Assembly (NCBI GenBank): GCA_046347635.1
Contig: JAXMFT010000002.1
Span: 310,001 to 374,000 of the forward strand
Direction: 5' to 3'
Length of the DNA: 64,000 nucleotides
Origin: JAGVSZ01 sp019137045
GTDB taxonomy: Bacteria; Pseudomonadota; Gammaproteobacteria; Burkholderiales; SG8-39
Shown: positions 8,896-18,774 of the stretch, piece by piece
How positions within the stretch are numbered: the stretch's first letter is position 1
How the letters are laid out: every line of letters begins with the position of its first letter
The notes under the pieces: generated by a model
The model's database searches: none
Told to the model about the DNA's origin: nothing
Seen by the model: only the letters and a program-made list of their open reading frames with translations
Made by a program: the position numbers and the translations under genes

Positions 8896-9648
8896 ATGCA
8901 GGCGATAGTGCGAATCGACGACGAAGTGATCGGGATCGAGCAGTTCGTCCGCATCTGGAAGCTCACCGGGCAGTTCGAGAGCCTCGTCGAGCAGTTCGTG
9001 CGGGACCGGCTGACGGTGCGCGCGGCGAAGAAGCAGGGCGTGCGCATCGCTCCCGAGGAGATCCAGGAGCGCGCCGACCGCTACCGCCGGCTGAGGGGCC
9101 TGCACCGGGCCGCCGACACCAACCGCTACCTCGACCACCTCGGCGTCAGCCTCGACGAGTTCGAGTCGTTCGTCACCGACGACCTGTACCTGGAAAAGAT
9201 GATGGAGCGGGTGTGCAGCCCGCAGGCGGTCGAGCGCTACTTCGCGGCCCATTCCCCTCGCTTCGACGCGATCGAGGTGAGCCACATCGTCCTCGACGCC
9301 GAAGGCAAGGCGAAGGAGATGATGTCGGTGCTGCGGGAGGATCCGGAGTCGTTCGCCGAGATGGCGCGCGAGCACTCCATCGCCGGCACGCGCGCCTCCG
9401 GCGGCGTGATCGGCAGGGTGCTGCGCGGCGCGCTGAAGACCGACGTCGAGGCCAAGGTCTTCAACGCCGCGGTCGGCGACGTGCTCGGGCCGTTCCTGTC
9501 CGGCGACCGGTCGTTCTACGAGATCTTCATGGTGACGGCAAAGCACCCGGCCACGCTGGACGAGGACACCGCGGCGGAGATCCGCCGCCTGTTGCGCGAG
9601 GAGTGGCTCGCGGCGCGGGCACAGGAACACGTGATCGAAGCGCGCTAG
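8896..9648 (+). CDS. Parvulin/SurA-like peptidyl-prolyl isomerase without signal peptide
   Basis: A protein of 250 aa: a helical SurA-type N-terminal region (residues 1-115) and a parvulin domain (about 122-222; VSHIVLDAEGKA, FAEMAREHSIAGTRASGG, VGPF-like end VLGPF). Classical SurA and PpiD are periplasmic, but there is no signal sequence or anchor here, so the protein should stay in the cytoplasm, plausibly as a chaperone that keeps precursors export-competent. PpiC-related proteins are known from other peptide-maturation cassettes. The strong ribosome site AAGGAGG (8885-8891) fixes the start. A 129-bp gap upstream (8767-8895) may hold an additional promoter; the exporter gene follows 9 nt downstream. 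Confidence 0.8.
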   Translation: MQAIVRIDDEVIGIEQFVRIWKLTGQFESLVEQFVRDRLTVRAAKKQGVRIAPEEIQERADRYRRLRGLHRAADTNRYLDHLGVSLDEFESFVTDDLYLEKMMERVCSPQAVERYFAAHSPRFDAIEVSHIVLDAEGKAKEMMSVLREDPESFAEMAREHSIAGTRASGGVIGRVLRGALKTDVEAKVFNAAVGDVLGPFLSGDRSFYEIFMVTAKHPATLDEDTAAEIRRLLREEWLAARAQEHVIEAR

Positions 9649-9657
9649 GGGCGGCCA

Positions 9658-12600
9658 GTGAGCACGCCTCCGAACCCGGCCGCGCTCGCCGACTTCCTCG
9701 CCGCGGTCGAGATCCTGTCGCCGTTCGCCCGCCCCGAGCTCGAGGCCCTGGCGCGGCAGGCCCAGTCGCGCTTCTACGCCTTCGGCGAGACCGTCTGCAA
9801 CGCCGGCGAGGCGGCCGAGGGCCTGTGGGTGGTCCGGTCGGGCTCGGTGCGCGTCTTCACCGAGGAGCGCGGCAAGGAGATCAGCATGGGCGTGCGCCGC
9901 GAGCGCGCCGTGTTCGCGGAGATCGCGATGCTGCGCGAGCACCGGCACGAGTCGTCGGTGCGCGCCTCGGTCAAGTCCGAGCTCGTGTTCATCCCGCGCG
10001 CCGCGCTCGCCGCGGCGCTCGCGCGCAACAGCGCCGCCGCCGGCTTCGTCACGAGCTACGTCGCGATCAACTCCGCCGGCGGCTTCGTCGCGCGCCTGTT
10101 CGACCTGCGCGGCAAGGTGGAGAAGAGCGAGCTCGAGGACTTCGTCCGCAGCGTCGGCGTCAAGCGCGTCGGCGCCGGCAAGGAGATCCTGAAGCAGGAC
10201 TCGCGCGACGACCGGCGGCTGTACGTCGTGCGCCACGGCGAAGTGCGCATCGTGCGCAGCGAGGAGGGCGCGGAGTACCCGCTCGCGACCCTGCGGCAGG
10301 GCGAGATCTTCGGCGAGAAGGCCTGCGTGATGCGCCAGGAGCAGGGCGCGTCGGTCATCGCGACCACCGACGCGACGCTGCTCGTCATCCCCGAGAAGAC
10401 GGTGCACCTCATCCTGGCGCGCAACCCGAAGCTGCGCGAGGTGCTCGACGAGCGCATCCGGTTCCTCGCGCGCGAGCTCGAGCGCCAGAAGCGGCTCGCG
10501 GAGCGGCGCCTGCTCCCGGTCAAGCTCGACCTGCAATCCGAGCCGCAGCTCGGGGAGAACGTCCTCAAGCGCTTCACGCTCGTCGAGCAGGCCGAGGAGA
10601 TGGACTGCGGCGCCGCCTGCCTGGCGATGGTCTGCCGGCAGCACGGCATCGGCATGACGCTCGGCAAGCTGCGCGAGCTGTGCAACGTCACCGCCCAGGG
10701 CGCGACGCTCGACAGCCTGGCGCGCGCGGCCGAGTCGCTCGGCTTCACCGCGCGCGGGATGCAGTGCACGTTCGAGGCGCTGCGCGGCTTCGAGCTGCCG
10801 CTCATCGTGCACTGGGAGGGCTACCACTACGTCGTCGTGTACGGCATCTCCAAGCGGCTCGTCTGGGTCGCCGACCCGGCGATCGGGTTCCGCAAGCTGA
10901 GCGTGGAGGAGTTCGAGCGCGGCTGGAGCGGCACCTGCCTCGCCTGCACGCCCGGGCGCAACCTCGCCGAGCTCGAGGCCTCGCGGTCGCCCTGGCTGCG
11001 CTTCGCCGGGTACCTCAAGCCGTACCGGAAGATCCTCGCGCACCTCTTCCTCGCGACCTTCGTGATCCAGGTGCTCGGCATCGTGCCGCCGGTGATCATC
11101 CAGAACGTGCTGGACGGGGTGATCGTCCACCAGAACACCAACCTCCTGCACCTGCTGGTCGTCGGCCTGGTGGTGTCGAGCCTCTTCACCCAGATCATCT
11201 CGACCATCCGGGCGTTCCTCGCGAACTTCATGGTGCGCAACATGGACTTCGCGATGATGTCGCAGTTCCTCAAGCACACCCTGTCGCTGCCGCTCGCGTT
11301 CTTCGCCAGCCGCAAGACCGGCGACGTCTTCGCGCGCTTCCAGGAAAACCAGACCATCCGCGCGTTCCTGACCGAGTCCACCGTGACCACGGTGCTCAAC
11401 CTGCTGATGGTCTTCATCTACTTCACCATCATGTTCCTGTACAACGTGAAGCTCACCCTGCTGCTCGCCGCGTTCGTCGTCCCGATCGTCGCGCTGACGG
11501 TGGCGGCGACGCCGCGGATCAAGCACTACGCGCGCGAGGCGTTCACCGCGTCCACCGACGCCAAGGCGTTCCTGATGGAGGCGCTCGGGGGCGCGGAGAC
11601 GGTGAAGGGCATGGGGATCGAGCGGCCGATCCGCCTGCGCTGGGAGAAGAAGTACGCGCGCGCGCTCGAGGTCCAGTACCGCGGCCAGCAGTTCAACATC
11701 CTGGTCGGGGCCGGCAGCCAGCTGCTGAACGCCGCCACGACGATCGCGATCCTGTGGGTCGGCACCAACCTGGTGCTCGCGCACGAGCTGACGATCGGGC
11801 AGCTGATCGCGTTCAACGCCCTGATGGGCAGCGTGCTCGCGCCGCTGATGGGGCTGGTGGGGATGTGGAACCTGCTGAACGACGCCAGCGTGGCCATGGA
11901 GCGGCTCGGCGACGTGCTCGACCTCGAGCCGGAGCAGAAGCCGGAGGCGATCGCCGCGCGCATCGTGCTGCCGGAGCTGCGCGGCGAGATCAAGCTCGAC
12001 GGGGTGTACTTCCGCTACGGCGGGAGCGAGACGCCCTACGTGCTCGAGAACCTCAGCTTCGAGGTGAAGCCGGGCGAGCTCATCGCGATCGTGGGCCGCA
12101 GCGGCTCGGGCAAGACCACGCTCGCCAAGCTGCTGGTCGGGTTCTACGCGCCCACCGACGGCAAGCTGACGGTGGACGGGTACGGGATGGGCGTGATCGA
12201 CAAGGAGTACTACCGCGCCCAGGTCGGGTACGTGATGCAGTCGAACCTGCTCTTCTCCGGCACGATCGCCGAGAACATCGCGAGCGGCCACGAGAGCCCC
12301 GACCGGCGGCGCGTCGAGGAGGTGGCGAAGATGGCCGACGCGCACGCCTTCATCGCCCGGATGCCGCTCGGCTACGACCAGGTCGTGGGCGAGCGCGGCG
12401 TCGGGCTGTCGGGCGGGCAGATCCAGCGGCTGTGCATCGCGCGCGCCCTCTACCACGACCCGAAGCTGCTGGTCTTCGACGAGGCGACCTCGGCGCTCGA
12501 CACGCAGTCGGAGAGCAACATCCTCGCCAACATGCACGACATCCTGAAGGGGCGCACCGCGGTGGTCATCGCGCACCGGCTGAGCACGATCATGCGGGCG

Positions 12601-12716
12601 GACAAGATCCTGGTCCTGTACCAGGGCGCGATCGTCGAGCAGGGCCGGCACGCGGAGCTGCTCGAGCGCAAGGGCATGTACTACCAGCTCGTCCACAACC
12701 AGTTGAGCGCCGCGGC

Positions 12717-12720
<4 letters not shown>
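9658..12720 (+). CDS. C39-peptidase ABC exporter (PCAT) with two N-terminal cyclic-nucleotide-binding-type domains
   Basis: A protein of 1020 aa starting with GTG. Domains in order: two cNMP-binding folds (about residues 15-145 and 160-285), a C39 double-glycine peptidase (about 305-440; EQAEEMDCGAACLAMV with catalytic Cys near 317 and its Gln, HYVVV for the His, VADPAIG for the Asp), six transmembrane helices (about 450-740) and an ABC ATPase (Walker A GRSGSGKTT near 815, signature LSGGQ near 917, Walker B LLVFDEATSALD, switch His in VIAHRLST). All catalytic residues are present, so it should cleave leaders after GG and export the cores. The cNMP-type domains are rare in bacteriocin exporters but occur in NHLP-type and some cyanobacterial peptidase exporters. 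Its stop overlaps the activator start (ATGA). Confidence 0.92.
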
Positions 12721-14024
<1,304 letters not shown>

Positions 14025-14031
14025 CGCCGCC

Positions 14032-14802
14032 TCACAGGGCGGGGTTGAGCAGCGTGCGCTCGCCCAGCGTGTCTTCGGCGCGCACCACGATTGCGGAGAT
14101 GTTGTCGTTGCCGCCGCGTGCGAGCGCCAGTTCGACGAGCGCAGCGGCCGCACGGGCGCAATCGCCGCGCACGAGCGCGCCCGCGATCTCCCGGTCGCTC
14201 ACCGCGTCGCTGAGGCCGTCACTGCAGAGGAGGAACATGTCCCCGTCGTACGCCGTCACCGTGGCGCATTCCGGGTCGAGCGCGTCGACCGCGCCGACGG
14301 CGCGCGTGACGGCGGATGCGAACGGACCGGGCGCGCCGCACGCGCCCGCGAGGCGATGGTCGCGCGTGAGCAGGCGCAGGCGCGCGCCCCGGCACAGGTA
14401 GAGCCGGCTGTCTCCGGCCCACAGGCAGCCGCAGGCGCCGCCGCACGCCGCCAGCACCACGACCGTGCTGCCGATCACCGGCACGTTGCGGATCGCCGCC
14501 TCGCGTCGCAACCGCTGGTTGGCAGCGTGCAGCCGCTCCCGCGCGCCCGCGACGAGCGGCGCGAGGCTCGCGGCCGGGCGGACTTCGTCCAGGGCCGCGA
14601 TCACGGTGCGGCTCGCGTAGTCGCCGACGGCGTGTCCGCCCATGCCGTCGGCGACCGCCCAGAGCCCGCGCTCCGGCCGGGCGAGGCAGGCGTCCTCGTT
14701 CACGCTGCGGACGAGGCCGGTGTGAGTGCAGGCGGCCGAGCGCCAGCGAAAGCGGCCGCCCGCGCCGGGGGAAGCCCCGCGCGCGGGGCGGCGCCATCGC
14801 AT
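14032..14802 (-). CDS. PP2C-type Ser/Thr protein phosphatase
   Basis: A protein of 256 aa with the metal-binding PP2C signatures: SVNEDACL, VADGMGGHAVGDYAS, GDSRLYL, LCSDGLSDAV and GGNDNISAIVV. This is the soluble PppA/Stp type that removes phosphate from Ser/Thr. It is the last gene of a minus-strand unit (precursor 2, precursor 3, phosphatase), 18 nt after precursor 3, with ribosome site GGAGG, and converges on the activator gene with a 7-nt gap. Putting it under the precursor promoter would link precursor synthesis to dephosphorylation of a system component, for example a ligand of the FHA protein. A Ser/Thr kinase gene lies at 48.2-49.9 kb; whether it is the partner is unknown. Confidence 0.88.
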   Translation of the reverse strand: MRWRRPARGASPGAGGRFRWRSAACTHTGLVRSVNEDACLARPERGLWAVADGMGGHAVGDYASRTVIAALDEVRPAASLAPLVAGARERLHAANQRLRREAAIRNVPVIGSTVVVLAACGGACGCLWAGDSRLYLCRGARLRLLTRDHRLAGACGAPGPFASAVTRAVGAVDALDPECATVTAYDGDMFLLCSDGLSDAVSDREIAGALVRGDCARAAAALVELALARGGNDNISAIVVRAEDTLGERTLLNPAL

Positions 14803-14820
14803 TGCAACCTCCGTTGGCGC

Positions 14821-15129
14821 CTAGGGCCGGAAGTCCAGGCCGCCGTTCGCGAGCGAACTGATGACGACCGCGGTGATGTTCGCGCTCGGGCCCTGGTTGT
14901 CGATGTTGACGATCTGGTAGTGGTTCACCATCTCCTCGACCTGGTAGAGGTTGTTGTTGACGGTCTGGTAGATGTTGTTGATCTGCACGCCGCCGAATAC
15001 CGGCGGGCTCGGCGGGAGCGGCAGCGCGAACGCGCCGTTCACCCACGAGAGGCCGCCGCGCACGACCGCCATCGCGGCGCGGTCGAGCGCCCGGTCGACG
15101 GGCAGGTCGGCGATGATGAGTTGAGCCAT
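14821..15129 (-). CDS. Double-glycine leader peptide precursor 3, Asn/Gln/Tyr-rich core
   Basis: A 102-aa precursor. The 26-residue leader (LIIADLPVDRALDRAAM, ending AVVRGG) matches the spacing of precursors 1 and 2 although the sequence differs. The predicted 76-residue core starts LSWVNGAF, has a Pro-rich turn (LPLPPSPPVFGG), then an Asn/Gln/Tyr/Val-rich stretch in which YQ recurs at 8- and 9-residue intervals (IYQTVNN, LYQVEEMVN, YQIVNIDN), and a hydrophobic end. There is no Cys. The start at 15129 has ribosome site GGAG; an upstream in-frame ATG lacks one and would destroy the leader. Repeated beta-prone N/Q segments make a fibre- or amyloid-forming role conceivable, but that is speculation. 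Confidence 0.78.
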   Translation of the reverse strand: MAQLIIADLPVDRALDRAAMAVVRGGLSWVNGAFALPLPPSPPVFGGVQINNIYQTVNNNLYQVEEMVNHYQIVNIDNQGPSANITAVVISSLANGGLDFRP

Positions 15130-15151
15130 GACGTTTCTCCGATGTGAGGAG

Positions 15152-15181
15152 CGGCCGGCGCGGAGCGGGCGCCGCGGGCCG
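15152..15181 (-). terminator. Bulged hairpin between precursors 2 and 3
   Basis: Stem CGGCC/GGCCG plus GGCGC/GCGCC with a 3-nt bulge and 7-nt loop in the 99-bp gap between the two precursor genes. No T tract follows, so it is more likely an attenuation or mRNA-stability element than a full terminator; compare the hairpin after precursor 1. Confidence 0.35.
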
Positions 15182-15228
15182 GAGGATCGGGCTCCGGACG
15201 CGGCGCTCTCCCCGTCGACCACCACCGC

Positions 15229-15465
15229 TCAGGCCTGTCCGATGTTCGCGATCGAGCCGAGCAGGTTGGCGAGGTTGATGTCCACGTCGGTGTAGATCTG
15301 GGGCATCGTCGGGACGTTCACCACGGTCTGCGGGCTGGCGAAGTTCAGAAGGCCGGCCTGCGAAGCGACGGGGCCGCCTTGATAGCCGAAGTTGAAACCG
15401 CCGCGCACCGCGGCGAGGTCCTTGCGCGACAGCTCTTTGCTGACTTCGAGGTCCTTGATCATCAT
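15229..15465 (-). CDS. Double-glycine leader peptide precursor 2 (paralogue of precursor 1)
   Basis: A 78-aa precursor. Its 23-residue leader differs from that of precursor 1 at only two positions (Met for Phe at 2, Asp for Glu at 17) and ends in the same AAVRGG. The 55-residue core keeps FNFG, QAGLLNFASPQ, MPQ-YTDV and IN-A-LL from precursor 1 while other positions vary. There is no Cys. I start it at the first of two adjacent Met codons because of the TAGGAGA ribosome site shared with precursor 1. It is the first gene of the unit with precursor 3 and the PP2C phosphatase, driven by its own sigma-54 promoter. Conservation of the leader, the promoter and the 65-nt 5' leader shows a duplicated expression unit. 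Confidence 0.85.
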   Translation of the reverse strand: MMIKDLEVSKELSRKDLAAVRGGFNFGYQGGPVASQAGLLNFASPQTVVNVPTMPQIYTDVDINLANLLGSIANIGQA

Positions 15466-15540
15466 GGCAGTTCTCCTAAAGAGGTTGAGTGAGGTTCCGG
15501 TTCGGTTTCGAGCGGTGTTTCGGTGCTCGCGGACCTCTAC

Positions 15541-15556
15541 AGCACGGGGTGTGCCA
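15541..15556 (-). promoter_or_regulatory. Sigma-54 (-24/-12) promoter of precursor 2
   Basis: On the minus strand TGGCAC-ACCCC-GTGCT, differing from the precursor-1 promoter by a single spacer base. The predicted start near 15530 leaves a 65-nt leader before the ATG at 15465, exactly as for precursor 1. Confidence 0.8.
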
Positions 15557-15665
15557 GGCGCGCGCGGCGCACCGATCGCGGTGTAACTGCCTGTCGAGGA
15601 AGGGTTTGTCGCGCGCACGGGATTGCGTAGACGCGCGCCGCCGCGTGCGCTGCGGTGGGCCGGGG

Positions 15666-15690
15666 CCAACACGCGGCGCGGGCCTGTTGG
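15666..15690 (-). promoter_or_regulatory. Inverted repeat CCAACA-N13-TGTTGG, putative enhancer (site 2)
   Basis: Same half-sites and same 13-bp spacer as site 1 (2773-2797), 109 bp upstream of the -24 element of precursor 2. The spacer sequences differ, which argues for selection on the half-sites rather than recent copying. Confidence 0.7.
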
Positions 15691-15706
15691 CCGGCGCCGA
15701 ACAGGC
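15682..15706 (-). terminator. Possible hairpin terminator of the catabolic operon
   Basis: GCCTGTT and AACAGGC face each other immediately after the stop codon of the hydroxyacyl-CoA dehydrogenase gene. It shares its left arm with enhancer site 2 and lacks a T run, so its role as a terminator is weakly supported. Confidence 0.3.
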
Positions 15707-16632
15707 TAGGTCGCGCGCGGGCGCTTCGCCGCCGCCTTCGCTTGCGCGACCTGGAATGCGCGAAAGCGGTCGCGCACGGCAGCCGCCTCCGCCGCGGTCC
15801 AGCGACGAAACCCGGCCCCCTGCGTCATGCCGAGCTCCCCGGCGGCGACCTTCGCTTCGAGATAGGGGTGCGCGACCGGCGTGCGGTCGAGGTGCGGCAT
15901 CAGGACGCGGTGGATGTCGAGCGTGAGCCCGAGGCCGACGAGGTCGGACTGCTCGAGCGGACCGAGCACCGCGAGGCGCGCGCCGAACCCCTCGCGCACC
16001 ACCCGATCGAGCGTCTCCGCGTCGCACACGCCATCGGCGACCAGCGCGATCGCCTCGCGCTTGAGCGCGTGCTGGAGCCGGTTGCCGATGAAGCCGGGGA
16101 TGTCGCGCCGCACGTGCACCGGCGACATGCCGGCCGCGTGCAGCAGCTCGATCGTGCGCGCGACGAGCTCGGGGCGAGTCGCCTCGGCCTGGACGACCTC
16201 CACCAGGCGCACCGCGTACGGCGGGTTCCAGAAATGCGCCCCGAGCACGCGCGCGCGGTCACGCACGCGCGCGGCGATCGCGCCGATCGGGATCGCGGAG
16301 GTGTTGCTCGCCAGGATCGCCTGCGGCGGCGCGAGCCGGTCGAGCGCCTCGAAGAGCGACTGCTTGACCTCGAGCCGCTCCGCGACGGCTTCGAATACGA
16401 ACACGGCGTCCACCACCGCCGCGGCGAGGTCGGCCGTCGGCGCGATGCGGTCGATCGCGCCGTGGTCCAGATCGAGCAACTCGAGGATCGCGCCCACTCT
16501 CGGGCGCAGCGACGCGAGCGCCGCCGGGTCCGGGTCGTAGACCGCGACCGGGTGTCCCGCGGAGGCGAAGAGCTGCGCGATCGCGTGGCCCATCAGCCCC
16601 GCGCCGGCCACCGCGATCCGCGCGCGGCCCAT
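15706..16632 (-). CDS. 3-hydroxyacyl-CoA dehydrogenase family protein (NAD-binding)
   Basis: A protein of 308 aa. The N-terminal Rossmann fold has GAGLMGHAIAQLFASAGH; ASNTSAIPI, GAHFWNPPY and the SPVHVRRDIPGFIGNRLQHAL segment are typical of the HAD family (3-hydroxybutyryl-CoA or carnitine dehydrogenase-like). It would oxidise a 3-hydroxy acid or CoA ester with NAD. It is the last gene of a minus-strand operon with two cyclase-family hydrolases, a cupin, an SDR and a Bug protein, so it probably acts late in that degradative pathway. The natural substrate is unknown. Confidence 0.85.
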   Translation of the reverse strand: MGRARIAVAGAGLMGHAIAQLFASAGHPVAVYDPDPAALASLRPRVGAILELLDLDHGAIDRIAPTADLAAAVVDAVFVFEAVAERLEVKQSLFEALDRLAPPQAILASNTSAIPIGAIAARVRDRARVLGAHFWNPPYAVRLVEVVQAEATRPELVARTIELLHAAGMSPVHVRRDIPGFIGNRLQHALKREAIALVADGVCDAETLDRVVREGFGARLAVLGPLEQSDLVGLGLTLDIHRVLMPHLDRTPVAHPYLEAKVAAGELGMTQGAGFRRWTAAEAAAVRDRFRAFQVAQAKAAAKRPRAT

Positions 16633-16642
16633 CCGGCGGCGC

Positions 16643-17614
16643 TCAGTCCAGGTGGATGCCGGCCGCGCGCAGGTTCGTCAGCGCGACCTTCTGGTCCTCG
16701 CGGATGAAAGCGGCGAACTGCTCGAGCGAGTTCGGCGCCGCGTCGATCGCCTGGACCGCGAGCCATTTCTCGCGGAAAGCCGGGTCGCCGAGGATCTTCC
16801 CGATCTCCGCGTTCAGGCGGCGCGCCACGTCGTCCGGCACCGCCTTCTGCGCGAACACGCCGAGCCACGCGCGCACGACGAAGGGGTAGCCGAGCTCGTC
16901 GAGCGTCGGCACGTCCGGCATGTGCGTCGAGCGCTTACTGGCGACGATCGCCAGCGGCTTGAGCTTGCCCGCCTTCACCAGCGGCAGCGCCGCACCGACC
17001 GCGAACAGCGAGACGCCGACTTCGCCCGCCGCCACCGCGTTCATGGCCGGCCCGGCACCCTTGTACGGAACGTGCACGATCTTCGCCCTGGCGTTGTTGT
17101 TGAGCCAGTCGACGTAGAGGTGGCCCATGCTGCCCGGGCCGAACGAGCTCCAGGTGACCGTGCCAGGATTCCGGCGCGACAGCTCCAGCATCTCCTTGAA
17201 CGAGCCCGCCGGCAGGCCGGCGTTGGCGACGATCACCTGCTCGATGACGCCCACGTTGGCGATCGGGTACAGGTCGCGCTCCGGGTCGTACGGCAGCTTG
17301 GCGAAGAGCGCCGGGTTGAAGGTGATCGCGTCGTTGTTCGTGAGGCAGAGCGTGTAGCCGTCGGGCGCCGCCTTCGCGCACGCCTCCATGCCGATGATCG
17401 CGTTCGCGCCCGGTCGGTTCTCCACCACGACCTGCTGTCCGAGCGCCTGGGTGAGCGGCTGGCTGAGCGCGCGCGCAATCGTGTCGGTGGCGCCGCCGGG
17501 CGGGAAGGTGACGATGACGCGCACCGGCTTGCTCGGATAGGCCTGCGCGTGCGCGAGCGGGGCGGCGAGGGCGGCGAGCGCCGCCGCGCAAAATGCCAGA
17601 GTGGTTCTCAGCAT
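16643..17614 (-). CDS. Bug/TctC-family tripartite tricarboxylate transporter solute-binding protein
   Basis: A protein of 323 aa with a Sec signal (MLRTTLAFCAAALAALAAPL, cleavage after AHA) followed by YPSKPVRVIVTFPPGGATD, the hallmark start of the Bordetella-uptake-gene (Bug) family. Periplasmic binding proteins of this type capture carboxylates or aromatic acids for TctAB carriers. The carriers are not in this window, as is common for Bug proteins. Ribosome site AGGAGA. Its place inside the catabolic operon suggests it binds the pathway substrate. Confidence 0.9.
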   Translation of the reverse strand: MLRTTLAFCAAALAALAAPLAHAQAYPSKPVRVIVTFPPGGATDTIARALSQPLTQALGQQVVVENRPGANAIIGMEACAKAAPDGYTLCLTNNDAITFNPALFAKLPYDPERDLYPIANVGVIEQVIVANAGLPAGSFKEMLELSRRNPGTVTWSSFGPGSMGHLYVDWLNNNARAKIVHVPYKGAGPAMNAVAAGEVGVSLFAVGAALPLVKAGKLKPLAIVASKRSTHMPDVPTLDELGYPFVVRAWLGVFAQKAVPDDVARRLNAEIGKILGDPAFREKWLAVQAIDAAPNSLEQFAAFIREDQKVALTNLRAAGIHLD

Positions 17615-17623
17615 GGGCTTCTC

Positions 17624-18426
17624 CTATGCGGCCGTGTAGCCGCCGTCGACGTACATGACCTGTCCGGTGCAGAAATCCGACGCCCGCGAGACGAGATAGA
17701 TCAGCATCCCGATGAGGTCCTCGGGCTCGCCGAGCCGGCCGAGCGGCGTGCGCGACACCGAGCGCGCGCGCGCGGCCTTGGCCGCGTCGTCGTCGCCGAA
17801 CATCCACGCCGTGAGCTTCGAGCGGAACACGGTGGGCGCGATCGCGTTGACGCAGATGCCGTGCGGACCCCACTCGGTCGCCAGCACCCGGGTGAGCGCG
17901 TCGGTCGCGCCCTTGGCGGTGCAGTAGGCGGAATAGCCGTAGGCGTTGCCGAGCCGCCCGCGCACCGACGACAGGAACACGACCTTGCCGCGCACGCGGT
18001 TGGCGACGAAGTACGGTCCGAGCGCCTTCGCCATCAGCCAGGCGCCGCGCACGTTCGCGTCCATGACGCCCTGCCAGTCCCCCTCCGCGAGGCTCTCGAT
18101 GCGCGCAACCTTGTTCATGCCGGAGGCGACCACCAGGATGTCGGCGCGGCCGTGCGCCTCGAGCGCGGCGCCCAGAATCAGCGCTGCGTCCTCGGCCGAG
18201 TCGGGCCGGCGCGCGACCACCGCCACGGCGCCGCCCACCGCGCGGACCTCCTGCGCGACTGCCTCCGCGCCGGCGCGGTCCCGGAGGCGAGCAGGAGCTT
18301 CGCGCCGAGCGCGCCGAGCGCGATCGCGCACGCGCGCCCGAACGCGCCCGACGCGCCGGTGACGATCGCGACCTTGCCGGCGACGTCGAAGAGGCGCGCC
18401 GGTTCGCGGAGCGCGGCGCCGGTCAT
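17624..18426 (-). pseudogene. SDR-family oxidoreductase, frameshifted (pseudogene or sequence error)
   Basis: The reading frame from ATG 18426 encodes the normal SDR start (GKVAIVTGASGAFGRACAIA, LLLASG), then the homology jumps frame near 18285-18290 and continues as RAGAEAVAQEVRAVGG through the catalytic Y-S-A-Y-C-T-A-K-G region to a normal C-terminus (GQVMYVDGGYTAA). Adding one G to the GGG run in the ASG codons restores a single 267-residue SDR, so this is a 1-nt deletion in a homopolymer. It overlaps the cupin stop by 4 nt (ATGA), showing that the gene was intact recently or that the indel is an assembly error. If real, the pathway lacks this dehydrogenase. Confidence 0.75.
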
Positions 18427-18770
18427 CGCGCGCCTCCGCCCGCGGCCATCACCACGAGCAGCGTCGCCGGGCGGTTGGTCCGATTCTCCAGCGTGCGTTC
18501 CTCGTGCGCCTCGATGCAGCACGAGTCGAAGGTGCGCAGGACAGTTTCCTCGCGCGCGGTGGCGACCGCGATCTCGCCGTCGAGCACGACGTAGACGCGC
18601 TCGTGCGGCGCGGCGCCCCGGCTCGCGCCGCCGGCGGGAAGCACGTGCGACAGCCCGCACCAGAACGCGCCGACGCGGGTCGCGTCCCGCCCCTGGAGCA
18701 GCAGCGACGCGACGCCGTGATGGTTGGGCGCCTCGTAGGGGAGTGCCGCGGCGAAGCGGGTGACCTGCAT
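18423..18770 (-). CDS. Small cupin-domain protein
   Basis: A protein of 115 aa with one cupin beta-barrel: the first motif includes APHERVYVVLDGEIAVA and the second falls near DSCCIEAHEERTLENRTNRPA. Metal-ligand His and Glu residues are partly present. Such small cupins are dioxygenases, isomerases or binding proteins; the specific role is not clear. It lies 4 nt after the cyclase-family gene and overlaps the SDR start, so it is a tightly packed operon member. Confidence 0.7.
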   Translation of the reverse strand: MQVTRFAAALPYEAPNHHGVASLLLQGRDATRVGAFWCGLSHVLPAGGASRGAAPHERVYVVLDGEIAVATAREETVLRTFDSCCIEAHEERTLENRTNRPATLLVVMAAGGGAR

Positions 18771-18774
18771 GCCC

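Noticed and set aside
7369..12696. Very long open frame (about 1775 codons) on the minus strand opposite the HlyD and exporter genes
   Set aside because: It is Arg/Ala/Glu/His-rich without domains and lies antisense to genes with clear catalytic motifs; long antisense frames are expected at this GC content.
9213..12716. Open frame upstream of and continuous with the sigma-54 activator, giving an apparent fusion of 1603 residues
   Set aside because: Only the part from 12717 has protein-like composition and homology; the rest is a shadow of the parvulin and exporter genes.
17140..17170. TGGCAC sequence on the minus strand inside the Bug gene as a sigma-54 promoter
   Set aside because: The -12 position reads CCTGG, not TGC, and the site is inside a coding region.
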